This document shows, in pieces, positions 9,489-18,262 of a DNA stretch of 64,000 nt. The stretch comes from Sinorhizobium kostiense. GTDB taxonomy: Bacteria > Pseudomonadota > Alphaproteobacteria > Rhizobiales > Rhizobiaceae. The notes below the pieces were generated by a model, which was not told the origin of the DNA, did no database searches, and saw only the letters and a program-made list of their open reading frames with translations. Position 1 is the stretch's first letter. Every line of letters begins with the position of its first letter. The stretch is taken from assembly GCF_017874595.1 (NCBI RefSeq), contig NZ_JAGILA010000003.1:186001-250000 (forward strand), written 5' to 3'. A program made the position numbers and the translations under genes.

Positions 9489-10205
9489 ATGATAAAGCTT
9501 TGTATCGGTCGATCGGCTTCCAACCGCGACGTAATGGAGAAAATCTGGCGGTTTCGGCACGAGCAATTCGTGGAAAGACTCGGCTGGGAGGCCATTTGCA
9601 GGGACGACGGTCGAGAAATCGACGAGTTCGATGGCGACGGGACACTGCACCTTGCACTTTTTTGCGAGGACCGGGTCGTCGGTTACTCGCGATTGCTCCC
9701 TACCTTGGAGCCACATCTTCTTTCTGATGTGTATCCTGAGATCATGAACGGGGGGGCCTGGCCGCGCTCACCGGAGATTTATGAGTGGACGCGCTGTGTC
9801 GTGGCTGAAGGCGAGATCCTCATCAATCAGATACCGGCTTCGCACGTGTTGATGACCGGGGTGATGGAATTCTGCCTGGTTGCGGGCATCGCTTCGCTGA
9901 TCGTCGAAACCCATCCGAAATTGGTCAATCTCCTGATTTCGACGGGGTGGCAAGTCACCACGCTTGCTTTGCCTTCGCTGCGCGACGACGGGTTGGTTGT
10001 ACCAATCCAGGCAAGACCCACCGCGTATGGCCTGATGCGACACCATCGTCTTTATGCCCTGCAGGGCAGCACGCTCCTCTTGGAACCTGAGGTAAGAAAT
10101 CCGCTTAAACCCGATCGTTCCCTAACGCACTTGCCCTATCTGGCCCCGGGCAGAATTCGCCCAACCAAAGCCATACTTGAGGAGAGCGCCGATGCGTCCA
10201 ATTGA
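9489..10205 (+). CDS. Acyl-homoserine lactone synthase (LuxI family)
   Basis: 238 residues from the ATG at 9489 (GAGGGGTGG upstream). LuxI-family positions are present: FRHEQFVERLGW, the acidic pair in REIDEFDGD, VVGYSRLLPT and IYEWTRCVVAE. The stretch 'RLLPT..PHLLSDVYP' is typical of the BjaI/RpaI-like branch, whose characterised members use acyl-CoA rather than acyl-ACP donors (isovaleryl or aryl groups); donor choice here is inference. It carries about 30 extra C-terminal residues (RNPLKPDRSLTHLPYLAPGR...) beyond the usual ~210. The 3' end overlaps the next small gene by 14 bases. Confidence 0.9.
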   Translation: MIKLCIGRSASNRDVMEKIWRFRHEQFVERLGWEAICRDDGREIDEFDGDGTLHLALFCEDRVVGYSRLLPTLEPHLLSDVYPEIMNGGAWPRSPEIYEWTRCVVAEGEILINQIPASHVLMTGVMEFCLVAGIASLIVETHPKLVNLLISTGWQVTTLALPSLRDDGLVVPIQARPTAYGLMRHHRLYALQGSTLLLEPEVRNPLKPDRSLTHLPYLAPGRIRPTKAILEESADASN

Positions 10206-10413
10206 GGAAATTTCGGATGAGGATAAATCCGAATACATCAAGGCGCTGGTAGGGGCGGAGGCAGAGAACTTGATGCAAATAGTCATTTGCCTAACGAGAA
10301 CCAATCGTTCCCAAGATTTTGAGTTGCTGCTCTACGTCCTCGGCGTTCTCCGGCTGGCATGCAAGGACCCGGCCGCGGTTGACGAGCAGCTTTCCGGACG
10401 CCCATTGGTTTGA
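10192..10413 (+). CDS. Small protein translationally coupled to AHL synthase
   Basis: 73 residues (begins MRPIEEISDEDKSEYIKALV), all-helical in appearance and acidic at the N-terminus. The ATG at 10192 is preceded by GAGGAG at a good distance, inside the end of the AHL synthase gene, indicating coupled translation. Position and size recall small quorum-sensing modulators encoded after luxI genes in rhizobia (CinS in R. leguminosarum, QseM/TraM-like antiactivators), but I see no clear sequence match to them. Function unknown. Confidence 0.65.
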   Translation: MRPIEEISDEDKSEYIKALVGAEAENLMQIVICLTRTNRSQDFELLLYVLGVLRLACKDPAAVDEQLSGRPLV

Positions 10414-10541
10414 GGTGTGGCTGCTCCTGCAATCGCAGAAAGGCCAGTGCCACGGCGGTCGCATGTGTTCTGATTGCTAAGCAGGATCCGACGCCTCCGC
10501 ATAAGCGCGGGGTTTGGCACGATACATCACGAAGGGGCACT

Positions 10542-10670
10542 ATGTTCGACGCGCGCGAAAAGATCGGACTCTTCATCGATGGAGCGAATTCTATGCGACC
10601 CCAACGGCTTGGTTTCGACATCGATTATTGGTTGGTGACGGCCTTCCAGAAACGCGCCTATGGAGGGTAG
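10542..10670 (+). pseudogene. Remnant of NYN/LabA-like domain protein
   Basis: The frame begins MFDAREKIGLFIDGAN, the recognisable start of rhizobial NYN (PIN-like, LabA/DUF88) proteins, and later GFDIDY...TAFQKRAYGG. Between them small insertions and deletions break the match, and the frame stops after 42 residues, where the intact protein would have about 190. A GGGGC-rich site precedes the ATG. A 5' fragment of a larger gene. Confidence 0.6.
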
Positions 10671-10835
10671 GCCATGTCTTGCGTAAAGGTCGAGTGACCG
10701 CTTTCACCCCCCGAGACGATCGATCAACGATCGATGCGACCGCCGCCAGTCCGCCTTGAAGGGATACGAACCGAAACCTCATGATTTATGGAAGGCGGCA
10801 TAAGGCTCAATTATGGACTATGCTACCGACGCGTC

Positions 10836-10990
10836 ATGATCCAGATTGCCGCGGGGACAAAAGTGTACCTGGGTTGCCGGCCGGTCGTTATGCGCCGTGG
10901 GTTCGATGGTCTCTCGGCGGAGGTCGTCAACACATTGAATGAAGGCGGCGACACTCGGAAGTGCCGGGCCGCGGCCCGGTGGCTGTGACC
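10836..10990 (+). mobile_element. IS66-family TnpB (Orf2) N-terminal remnant
   Basis: The frame from the ATG at 10836 reads MIQIAAGTKVYLGCRPVVMR followed by RGFDGLSAEVVNTL, the signature N-terminus of the IS66 accessory protein TnpB ('P.G.KV.L.....DMRRGFDGL'). It then diverges and ends after about 50 residues; the intact protein has about 115. No other IS66 gene is adjacent; a larger tnpC remnant lies at 35-36.6 kb. Confidence 0.65.
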
Positions 10991-11557
10991 TTTCTCGACA
11001 AATACAATGACACGACTAGCGGATGTGGCTTGCCGATGGTGTCCCTCGCGTCAAAGCGAGGGAACCACAGAAAACCCCGATTCGTGAATCTGAAATCCTA
11101 AAAATCGCGACCCGCTTTAGGTGGTCGAAGCCGCACCGGTGTTCGCGCCATTACAGACCTAGTTCCAAACAAAAAGACCGAGGCTCAGTTGACTGAGGCA
11201 CCGCCAATTCCTTTCCCGGGCCATTCCGAGATCTTCCGCCCAACCGTGTCCTCTGTCAGGCGCCGTTTCGCTACATCATTCAACGATACCTGACTTGAAA
11301 CACATCCCATCCACAGCGTGGATCGTTGCCATTCAAACAAACCGTTTTGGCAATCTTCCGAACGGCGCTAGAGAAAGTTGTCTTCAACTGAAAGATAGAG
11401 GGCGAATGTCTTTCGCGAGCTCTTTTAGAGGGCGCGTGCTTTCTACGAAGCTGGGGCACCGCGTCGTGACGCCGAAGTTCGGCCGACCGGCGGAGTCTCC
11501 AATGCTGCGGATTGCAACAGGAAATCCGTCAGGCAAATTCAGTCAACGGAGCGGAAC
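10991..11557. other. Intergenic upstream of aquaporin, little recognised
   Basis: About 567 bases. Contains one hairpin (11042-11063) and presumably the aquaporin promoter. No convincing gene. Confidence 0.4.
11042..11063. terminator. Hairpin, possible terminator
   Basis: TCCCTCGC-GTCAAA-GCGAGGGA, a perfect 8-bp stem with a 6-base loop. No long U-run follows on either strand, so termination activity is uncertain. Confidence 0.35.
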
Positions 11558-12286
11558 ATGAGCAAATATGCTTGCGAATTCGTCGGAACCTTCGCACTGA
11601 TTTTCCTCGGCTGCAGCACGATTGTCTTTATGCATTCGGAGGTGGGCCCCCTGGGCATCGCTCTCGCCTTCGGCTTGTCGGTTGTGGCGATGGCCTATAC
11701 GGTCGGCCCAATCTCCGGCGCGCATCTCAACCCGGCCGTCAGCCTCGGTTTCCTCGTGTCACGGCGACTTGGACCGGGTGACTTCGTCGCCTACGTCGCC
11801 GCCCAGTGCGTCGGAGCGATCGCGGCGGCAGGCGTGCTTTACCTTATAGCAACGGATAAAGTCGGCGGCTTCGATATCGCCGTAAACGGTTTCGCTCAGA
11901 ACGGCTGGGCAGCCTACGGGGTGTCCTCTGCGTTCCTGTTTGAGTTCGTTGCCACGTTCCTGTTCGTGACCGTAGTGCTCAGCTGTACAGCAGAGGCCGG
12001 CGCTGGCGCGCTTGCCGGGTTGGCGATCGGCCTTACCCTGGTCGCGATCCATCTTGCCGGCATCGCGGTATCGGGTTCTTCCGTGAACCCGGCCCGCTCT
12101 CTCGGTCCGGCGCTCTTCGCAGGAGAAGCCGCAGTCGATCAACTCTGGCTCTATATCCTCGCCCCTATGCTAGGGGGCGCTGCGGCGGGCCTCCTTCAGT
12201 TGAGTGGGGCCCTCGCCCCTGGATTGTCACATCGCCCACGCAAGCTCAATTGCACTGCCCACCATCCCGCTGCTCAATCCAATTAG
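11558..12286 (+). CDS. aqpZ: Aquaporin Z-type water channel
   Basis: 242 residues with six predicted membrane helices and the two NPA half-helix motifs: SGAHLNPAVSLG (Asn58-Pro-Ala) and SSVNPARSLGPAL (Asn177-Pro-Ala). Selectivity-filter residues typical of water-selective AqpZ are visible as Phe38, His165 and Arg180, arguing against a glycerol facilitator. It would sit in the inner membrane and conduct water. The C-terminus (about residues 228-242) is a short cytoplasmic tail. ATG follows AGCGGAAC. Monocistronic as far as can be seen. Confidence 0.93.
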   Translation: MSKYACEFVGTFALIFLGCSTIVFMHSEVGPLGIALAFGLSVVAMAYTVGPISGAHLNPAVSLGFLVSRRLGPGDFVAYVAAQCVGAIAAAGVLYLIATDKVGGFDIAVNGFAQNGWAAYGVSSAFLFEFVATFLFVTVVLSCTAEAGAGALAGLAIGLTLVAIHLAGIAVSGSSVNPARSLGPALFAGEAAVDQLWLYILAPMLGGAAAGLLQLSGALAPGLSHRPRKLNCTAHHPAAQSN

Positions 12287-12990
12287 GGGCTTGTCCGCAA
12301 ACTTTTGTCGCTAACCGGGCCATGATTTCTTCCGGAAAAATCGGCGATGCGATTTGTTGGAGTAGGGTTCATGCCCCCCAAATACGACTGCCGAAAAGAT
12401 GAGGCGTCAGTCAAAGGATGATTGTAGCGGAAGTGTTCCAAAGGCTAGCGCATCAAAGCCGAACTAAGGCGAGCCCTGTTTCAAGGCATCGACCTTTCTC
12501 GCCTGCCTGATCGTCAGCATGCTTGTGGTTGCGGGCAACGTGCCGCAGCAAACATCGGTGCGTGATGTGGCGCTCGCCGGATCACGTATTGGGAGGGAAC
12601 GGGATCGCAGTTTGCTGCCTTGTCACGACCGGTCGCCGCATTACGCCAACCCGCCTTTCGGCGCGTCAGCACTTTGCGAGCAGCAGTAAAGATTTGACAA
12701 GCTGCCCCCGATAGCGCGTGCCAGGACATCGTGAATGAGATGCCGCCCGCAGCGATTGCCATCTCTCGAATACACGGTGAGAACCGCCTCGAGGTACAAA
12801 GTGTCAACGTGGCCCTGCATCGGCTCGGTGGTCGCTTCGAAGATCAATCAGCTGGGGACGCTGCGCCGGCCAAAACAGATGTGGCGAGCGTTTTCGGCGT
12901 GTGAGGCATGAACGGTGTCGAACACCATCTACCCGAACTGTTGATGAGCGGTATTGAATGATTGGAAACCACTGATCGGAGCGAGGAACA
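12287..12990. other. Long upstream region of trpE(G), no leader peptide seen
   Basis: About 700 bases. I looked for the short Trp-rich leader (consecutive TGG codons) and attenuator that precede trpE(G) in Sinorhizobium and Rhizobium and did not find them. Open frames on the minus strand (12514-12807, 12641-12847) have no recognised product. Confidence 0.4.
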
Positions 12991-15165
12991 ATGGTAACGA
13001 TTCTTCGGGGTGATGGTGCGGAAATTTATGAGACGAAGGGCGGGATCACCGTCACCCGGCAGCGCCGGCCGACGCCGTATGCGGATGCGGTTTCGTCCTA
13101 TATCGACAAGCTCGATGAGCGCCGCGGCGCGGTCTTCTCGTCAAATTACGAATATCCCGGCCGCTACACCCGCTGGGATACCGCCATCGTCGATCCGCCG
13201 CTCGGTCTGTCCTGTTTCGGTCGCGATGTATGGATCGAGGCCTACAACGAGCGCGGCGAGGTCATTCTCGGTTTCATCGCGGAAAAGCTGAAGACGGTTT
13301 CCGAATTGGTGCTTGGCGCTTCCACGGCCCGCCGCCTCGACCTGACTGTGAAGACGCCGGATCGCCTCTTTGCCGAGGAAGAACGTTCGAAGGCGCCGAC
13401 GGTCTTTACCGTGCTGCGGGCAGTGACCGATCTCTTCTACTCGCAGCCCGATACCAGCATCGGCTTCTACGGCGCCTTCGGCTACGATCTCGCCTTCCAG
13501 TTCGAGGCGATCGATCTGAAGCTCAAGCGTCCCGCCGATCAGCGCGACATGGTGCTTTATCTGCCCGATGAAATCCTTGTGGTCGACAACTACGCCGCCA
13601 AGGCCTGGGTCGATCGTTACGATTTCGCCAAGGGCGGCGTCTCCACCGAAGGCAAGTCGGGCGAGATCGCCGCCGAGCCCTTCCGCCAGACGGACGCCAT
13701 TCCGCCGAAGAGCGATCATTGGCCCGGGGAATATGCCGAGCTGGTGGTCAAGGCGAAGGAGAGCTTCCGCAAGGGCGATCTCTTCGAAGTCGTTCCCGGC
13801 CAGAAGTTCATGGAGCGCTGCGAGAGCAAGCCTTCCGATATTTCCAAACGCTTAAAGGCGACGAATCCCTCGCCCTACTCATTCTTCATCAATCTCGGCA
13901 ATCAGGAATATCTCGTCGGCGCTTCGCCGGAAATGTTTGTCCGCGTTTCCGGCTGCCGCATCGAAACCTGCCCGATTTCGGGCACAATCAAGCGCGGCGA
14001 CGATCCGATCGCCGACAGCGAGCAGATCCTGAAGCTTCTGAACTCCAAGAAGGACGAATCCGAGCTCACCATGTGCTCGGACGTCGACCGCAACGACAAG
14101 AGCCGCGTCTGTGTGCCGGGCTCGGTCAAGGTCATCGGCCGCCGCCAGATCGAAATGTATTCGCGGCTGATCCATACGGTCGACCATATCGAAGGGCGGC
14201 TCCGCGACGACATGGACGCCTTCGACGGGTTCCTGAGCCACGCCTGGGCGGTGACCGTCACCGGCGCGCCGAAGCTCTGGGCGATGCGCTTCATCGAGAA
14301 CCATGAAAAGAGCCCGCGCGCCTGGTATGGTGGAGCCATCGGCATGGTCGGCTTCAACGGTGACATGAACACCGGACTGACGCTGCGTACGATCCGCATC
14401 AAGGACGGGATCGCCGAGGTGAGGGCGGGCGCGACCCTGCTCTATGATTCCAATCCCGAAGAAGAAGAAGCCGAAACCGAATTGAAGGCCTCAGCCATGC
14501 TTGCAGCCATTCGCGATGCCAAAGCCGCCAACAGCGCCCGGGCGGCGCGCGATGGCGCGCCCGTCGGCGCCGGGGTCAACATCCTGCTCGTCGATCACGA
14601 GGACAGCTTCGTCCACACGCTGGCGAATTATTTCCGCCAGACCGGTGCGACGGTCACTACCGTGCGCACGCCGGCGCCGGAAGAGGTCTTTGATCGTCTG
14701 GACCCCGATCTGGTGGTGCTGTCGCCCGGCCCCGGCAATCCGAAGACCTTCGACTGCAGGGCGACGATCAAGAAGGCGCGGGCGCGCGACCTGCCGATCT
14801 TCGGCGTCTGCCTGGGCCTGCAGGCGCTCGCCGAGGCCTATGGCGGTGACCTCAGGCAGCTGGCCGTGCCAATGCATGGGAAGCCGTCGTGCATCCGCGT
14901 TCTAGAGCCCGGCGTCGTCTTTTCCGGCCTCGGCAAGGAAGTGACGGTCGGCCGTTATCACTCGATCTTTGCCGATCCCTCCAATCTGCCGCGCGAGTTC
15001 ACGATTACGGCCGAAAGCGAGGACGGTACGATCATGGGCATCGAGCACGTGAAGGAGCCGGTGGCGGCCGTGCAGTTCCACCCGGAATCCATCATGACGC
15101 TCGGCGGCGATGCCGGCATGCGTATGATCGAGAATGTTGTCGCGCATCTGGCGCGGCGGGCGTAA
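12991..15165 (+). CDS. trpE(G): Anthranilate synthase, fused TrpE-TrpG
   Basis: 724 residues, the rhizobial fusion of both anthranilate synthase subunits, catalysing chorismate + glutamine to anthranilate in tryptophan biosynthesis. Residues 1 to ~520 are the TrpE chorismate-binding part ([44 protein letters not shown]). From ~530 comes the glutamine amidotransferase domain, with the nucleophile in [16 protein letters not shown] and the His-Glu pair in [10 protein letters not shown]. Start ATG follows GCGAGGAAC. No frameshift. It is unusual here in lacking a visible trpL attenuator and in sitting next to a wrecked ABC-F gene, suggesting a relocated or duplicated chromosomal block. Confidence 0.95.
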   Translation: MVTILRGDGAEIYETKGGITVTRQRRPTPYADAVSSYIDKLDERRGAVFSSNYEYPGRYTRWDTAIVDPPLGLSCFGRDVWIEAYNERGEVILGFIAEKLKTVSELVLGASTARRLDLTVKTPDRLFAEEERSKAPTVFTVLRAVTDLFYSQPDTSIGFYGAFGYDLAFQFEAIDLKLKRPADQRDMVLYLPDEILVVDNYAAKAWVDRYDFAKGGVSTEGKSGEIAAEPFRQTDAIPPKSDHWPGEYAELVVKAKESFRKGDLFEVVPGQKFMERCESKPSDISKRLKATNPSPYSFFINLGNQEYLVGASPEMFVRVSGCRIETCPISGTIKRGDDPIADSEQILKLLNSKKDESELTMCSDVDRNDKSRVCVPGSVKVIGRRQIEMYSRLIHTVDHIEGRLRDDMDAFDGFLSHAWAVTVTGAPKLWAMRFIENHEKSPRAWYGGAIGMVGFNGDMNTGLTLRTIRIKDGIAEVRAGATLLYDSNPEEEEAETELKASAMLAAIRDAKAANSARAARDGAPVGAGVNILLVDHEDSFVHTLANYFRQTGATVTTVRTPAPEEVFDRLDPDLVVLSPGPGNPKTFDCRATIKKARARDLPIFGVCLGLQALAEAYGGDLRQLAVPMHGKPSCIRVLEPGVVFSGLGKEVTVGRYHSIFADPSNLPREFTITAESEDGTIMGIEHVKEPVAAVQFHPESIMTLGGDAGMRMIENVVAHLARRA

Positions 15166-15361
15166 ACGAAGGCCCCGTGACGCAAAATCATAGCCACTGC
15201 TGCTTGGATAATGCCCATGCACCAGAAAAAAGAGGGCTTCCTCCCTTTGTGTGGTGGTCGGCATTTTTCGATCGGCATCATCCGTGCCGGCGCCGTTGAT
15301 GCCCATGATGCACCAGCGTTCGCGCCTACGTACCGTGAGTCGAGGCCGTGATAAATCGTCC

Positions 15362-15835
15362 GACTGCCTTAGGCCTTGTGGACATTCTTGAGGTTGACGA
15401 CGTCTTCGCCGGAGCGTAAAGCCGGCAGGAATTCAAAGGCAACCGCCTAGCGGCGGCGCGGCGGCTCGACGCGCGGTCGATCTTTTCGAGCTTCTTAACT
15501 CGCCTTTGACCTTGCAAGGCGTGAGAGGCGCGCGCTCGCGCAGCTCCGCCGCCACGGCGCTGACCGGTCCTGCCCCTTCCATCACTTCAGCGACGGCCGA
15601 ATGTCCAGCCATTTCGCCGACATCCTGATCGAAATAGCCGATCGTCATGCCCTTCTCGACCGAAACCTGCCCCTCGTCGGGCAGTTCCTCGCTGGTGGTC
15701 ATCCGAAAGTTCGTCGTCTTTCCCACCCCCCTTCGGGCCGACAAGACCAATCTTCTCGCCACGGTTCAACGCTGCTCAGGCTTCAATGTAGAGGATGCGG
15801 TGGCTGTTGGACTGCTGATATTATCGAACGGATCC
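15362..15835 (-). pseudogene. ABC-F type ATPase, internally deleted and frameshifted remnant
   Basis: Pieces in several minus-strand frames match rhizobial ABC-F proteins in order. First NSHRILYIEA (then an in-frame TGA) and ALNRGEKIGLVGPKGGGK (Walker A, altered from GPNGAGK). Next, in another frame, GYFDQDVGEMAGHSAVAEVM and AGPVSAVAAELRE. The sequence then jumps to the inter-domain linker RVKKLEKIDR, and in a third frame EFLPALRSGEDVVNLKNVHK. Most of the first ATPase domain and all of the second are missing. Non-functional. Confidence 0.75.
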
Positions 15836-15971
15836 TGGGGAAGACGGCCTGGTTGATTGCCGGCACCCCTAGCCACGGGCTGGTTGCAATTGTCACGCAA
15901 ACCGGCGCATTCTTCTCGATTCCTGAGCGTATGGACCGGGTGGCTGCCCTCCTGCCCTGAGCCGAAAATGA

Positions 15972-16005
15972 AAAGCCTGCTGCGGGAGGAGGTGCGGCAG
16001 GCTTT
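15972..16005 (-). terminator. Rho-independent terminator for the tyrosinase operon
   Basis: A 12-bp stem with one G-T pair (AAAGCCTGCTGC ... GCGGCAGGCTTT). Read on the minus strand it is followed by TTTTCATTTTC. It lies 131 bases past the stop of the SCO-like gene, so it probably ends that operon. Confidence 0.65.
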
Positions 16006-16135
16006 CCGAAAAGAGCTGAACAGCAATTGGGAGGAGGAGTGGGCCGCGTGAAACACCGAAACTCTGCGCGAGGAGGTGCATTACTTCGACGAAGACAATC
16101 ATAAGTCATGAAATAAATTCATGGTTGTGTGCCGC

Positions 16136-17371
16136 TCAGTCGGCGGACCCCTTGAAACGCCGGCAGTGCGCCCCTTTGAGCAGGGCGAGGAGGCCGGCAG
16201 CTTCCGGCGGGCGGCCATCACATTTGAACACCGCACGGCCGGCAGCGTCGAGGACCAGCACTTCAATCCGGTGGCGGTTCACTGTCGATGGACCGTAGCC
16301 AACAGCGAGGTCGAGCGCCGCGCGCAGTCCATTCCAGTCGCAGGTTGCCCTGAGCAGCGCCACATCCGGCGTAAACGCCATGCCTCGGTCGACGCCGTAG
16401 CGGCGTAGCCGAGCCGGGGTGTCCCATGATGGGTCGTAAGTCATGCCAAAGATGCCGACCGCCAATCCTTCGGCTGCAGCGAGCTGCGCTGTCGCAGCCA
16501 GGACCGAGACGGTGCGCGAGCATTTCAGCGGATTCATACAGCGCGTGTAGAAGAACGCCAGCACTGAAGGGCGTCCGAGCAGTCGCGCGCCTAAGGTCGC
16601 CTCGCCGCCGTCTTGATCCTCTATCGGAGCCGCCCAGATTTCGGCAGGAAGAATCTTGGCCGGCGCGTGACCTAGCTCCGCCGCATCGCAACAGCTGGAT
16701 GCGGCGCCGATGATGGCCCCATTGCGCAGGGCTTGGGCAAGGCGACCACTTGCAGCCTCCGTCGCAGAGAGCGATGGTGGTGCAGTCGCCGCCTCATCAT
16801 CGCAGCAGCAGGCCTTTTTCATCGTGGGGCCCTCACTCTCGCCGGCGGCAAGTCCTTCCCTCACAGCACGAGCAAAACCCTCCGGCGCGGCCGCTATCCG
16901 TTCCGCGCAGTCCGCCGCACCGAGCCCGTTCTTCCGCGCCACCATGAGGAAAGCACGGGCAAGCTCAGTCATCGCCGTCTCCGAAATGTCGGGGCGGGTG
17001 CCGGCCGCGATTCGATCGAACCAGACCTTCTGGTCACGACCCCGAAGGCGCTGGGCGGCGGCGGCTAGCACATCAAGCCAGACGCGATCCGGCGCGTCGA
17101 GTGCGGCGACGAGGCGCGCAGCGGCTGCGACTGGGCCGGGCGCATTCCCAGTCCCGATCTCCTCTCGCGCTGCGGCAAGGCCAAATTCCGGCGCCGTGCG
17201 CGCCAACGCGGCAAATGCATAAGCCCTCACCCGATCGACATCGGCAGAACCTAAGCCAGCGTAGATTGGGTCGCTGTCGCGAAAGTACCGCGTCAAATCC
17301 TCACCAGGAGAGCGACCCGCTGCGGCGCGATCAATCTCCCTCGCAAGCGCCTGTAGCTCGAGCGCTACCAT
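16136..17371 (-). CDS. Two-part protein: helical N-terminus plus Cys-rich SCO/thioredoxin-like domain
   Basis: 411 residues. Residues 1-180 are Ala/Arg-rich and helical, possibly HEAT-like. A Cys cluster follows (KKACCCDDE, 188-190, and SSCCD, 227-228). From ~250 the sequence resembles SCO1/SenC thioredoxin-fold proteins: RPSVLAFFYTRCMNPLKCSR, with the two Cys (278 and 284) five apart rather than the usual three, then IFGMTYDPSWDTPARL. SCO proteins deliver or check copper, fitting a role in loading the neighbouring tyrosinase; this is inference. An internal ATG (MKKACCC) with GAGGG upstream could give a separate ~228-residue product. It starts 5 bases after the preceding gene. Confidence 0.75.
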   Translation of the reverse strand: MVALELQALAREIDRAAAGRSPGEDLTRYFRDSDPIYAGLGSADVDRVRAYAFAALARTAPEFGLAAAREEIGTGNAPGPVAAAARLVAALDAPDRVWLDVLAAAAQRLRGRDQKVWFDRIAAGTRPDISETAMTELARAFLMVARKNGLGAADCAERIAAAPEGFARAVREGLAAGESEGPTMKKACCCDDEAATAPPSLSATEAASGRLAQALRNGAIIGAASSCCDAAELGHAPAKILPAEIWAAPIEDQDGGEATLGARLLGRPSVLAFFYTRCMNPLKCSRTVSVLAATAQLAAAEGLAVGIFGMTYDPSWDTPARLRRYGVDRGMAFTPDVALLRATCDWNGLRAALDLAVGYGPSTVNRHRIEVLVLDAAGRAVFKCDGRPPEAAGLLALLKGAHCRRFKGSAD

Positions 17372-17376
17372 GAACG

Positions 17377-18252
17377 TTACTCCGATCTGCGCTGCGTCGA
17401 AAAATAACGCTGGGCCGCATCTTTCAAACGTTTCGACTTCGTTCGGCGCTGGGCAGTATCGATCGCACCTTCGAGATTATGTGCTGGGCTTATTGTCTGG
17501 GCCATGCCGACGAGGGCGGCCTTCAAAGTTGCGCTGTCGCTGCGGTCGGTTAGCACGTCGCGCGCCGTCTGGGCGAATTGTTCGGCGTCCAGAGCTTTCA
17601 GTCCAGCGGCGGTAATCCGGCGCAACTTCTCGCCGACTGTCTTGTCGTGGACAAGCTGCGATAGCAGCGGCGCACTTTTCGGATCAGTCCCGAGGATACG
17701 AACAGCTTCCTCGCGAGCGGGCGGCGATAACTGGTCAAACTGATTGCGCACGAGGTTGGCGGCATTGGTATGATCGTCAAGGCCGAGAAGCTGTACCGCC
17801 TTTGCCTGGCTGACGGGTGCCTTCTCAGGAGTAACCAGAGCCCCGGTCAAGATGTCGCGGGCGTAATCATCGCTCTCCTGCGCCAGATATTCCAGCGCCT
17901 TCTGACGCAGCCCCGGCGATTTGTCATCGGCCAGCGCGCGAATGGCGTCGATCACCTGGGGGCGGAAGTCGGCAAACGCGCGGCCGACGAATTCCGCCGT
18001 TGCCAGCATGTCCAGCGCGGCACTGCGCACCGCGACAGTCTCGCTCTTGCGACCAATCAGCTCGAGCAGATAGTGTATGCGTTCGGCGAGGTTGCGAGAG
18101 TTTAGCTCTATCTTGCAGACGGCCTCAGCTCTTGCATCGGCGCCCGCCTTACCCTTGCCTGGTATGTCGGCGGGCGCGGCGTAGACGTAACCAGCCTCCC
18201 TCGCCTTCGCGACTTGATCCTGCTGCTGTCTGCGATAGTCCTTGATATCCAT
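17377..18252 (-). CDS. HEAT-repeat protein of tyrosinase operon
   Basis: 291 residues made of repeated paired helices with HEAT-like spacing (for example VRSAALDMLATAEFVGRAFA, GLRQKALEYLAQESDDYARD, ALVTPEKAPVSQAKAVQLLG). No signal peptide, no catalytic motif. HEAT repeats make protein-binding solenoids, so it may be an assembly or substrate-docking partner of the tyrosinase. It follows the tyrosinase by 10 bases and precedes the SCO-like gene by 5, so the three are one operon. Confidence 0.75.
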   Translation of the reverse strand: MDIKDYRRQQQDQVAKAREAGYVYAAPADIPGKGKAGADARAEAVCKIELNSRNLAERIHYLLELIGRKSETVAVRSAALDMLATAEFVGRAFADFRPQVIDAIRALADDKSPGLRQKALEYLAQESDDYARDILTGALVTPEKAPVSQAKAVQLLGLDDHTNAANLVRNQFDQLSPPAREEAVRILGTDPKSAPLLSQLVHDKTVGEKLRRITAAGLKALDAEQFAQTARDVLTDRSDSATLKAALVGMAQTISPAHNLEGAIDTAQRRTKSKRLKDAAQRYFSTQRRSE

Positions 18253-18262
18253 GGTCGCAGCC

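Noticed and set aside
12514..12847. Possible transposase or leader peptide upstream of trpE(G)
   Set aside because: Two overlapping minus-strand frames lack start signals and known motifs, and no Trp-rich leader was present.
13141..13719. Long minus-strand open frame inside trpE(G)
   Set aside because: GC-rich third positions create long antisense frames; the plus-strand frame is clearly trpE(G).
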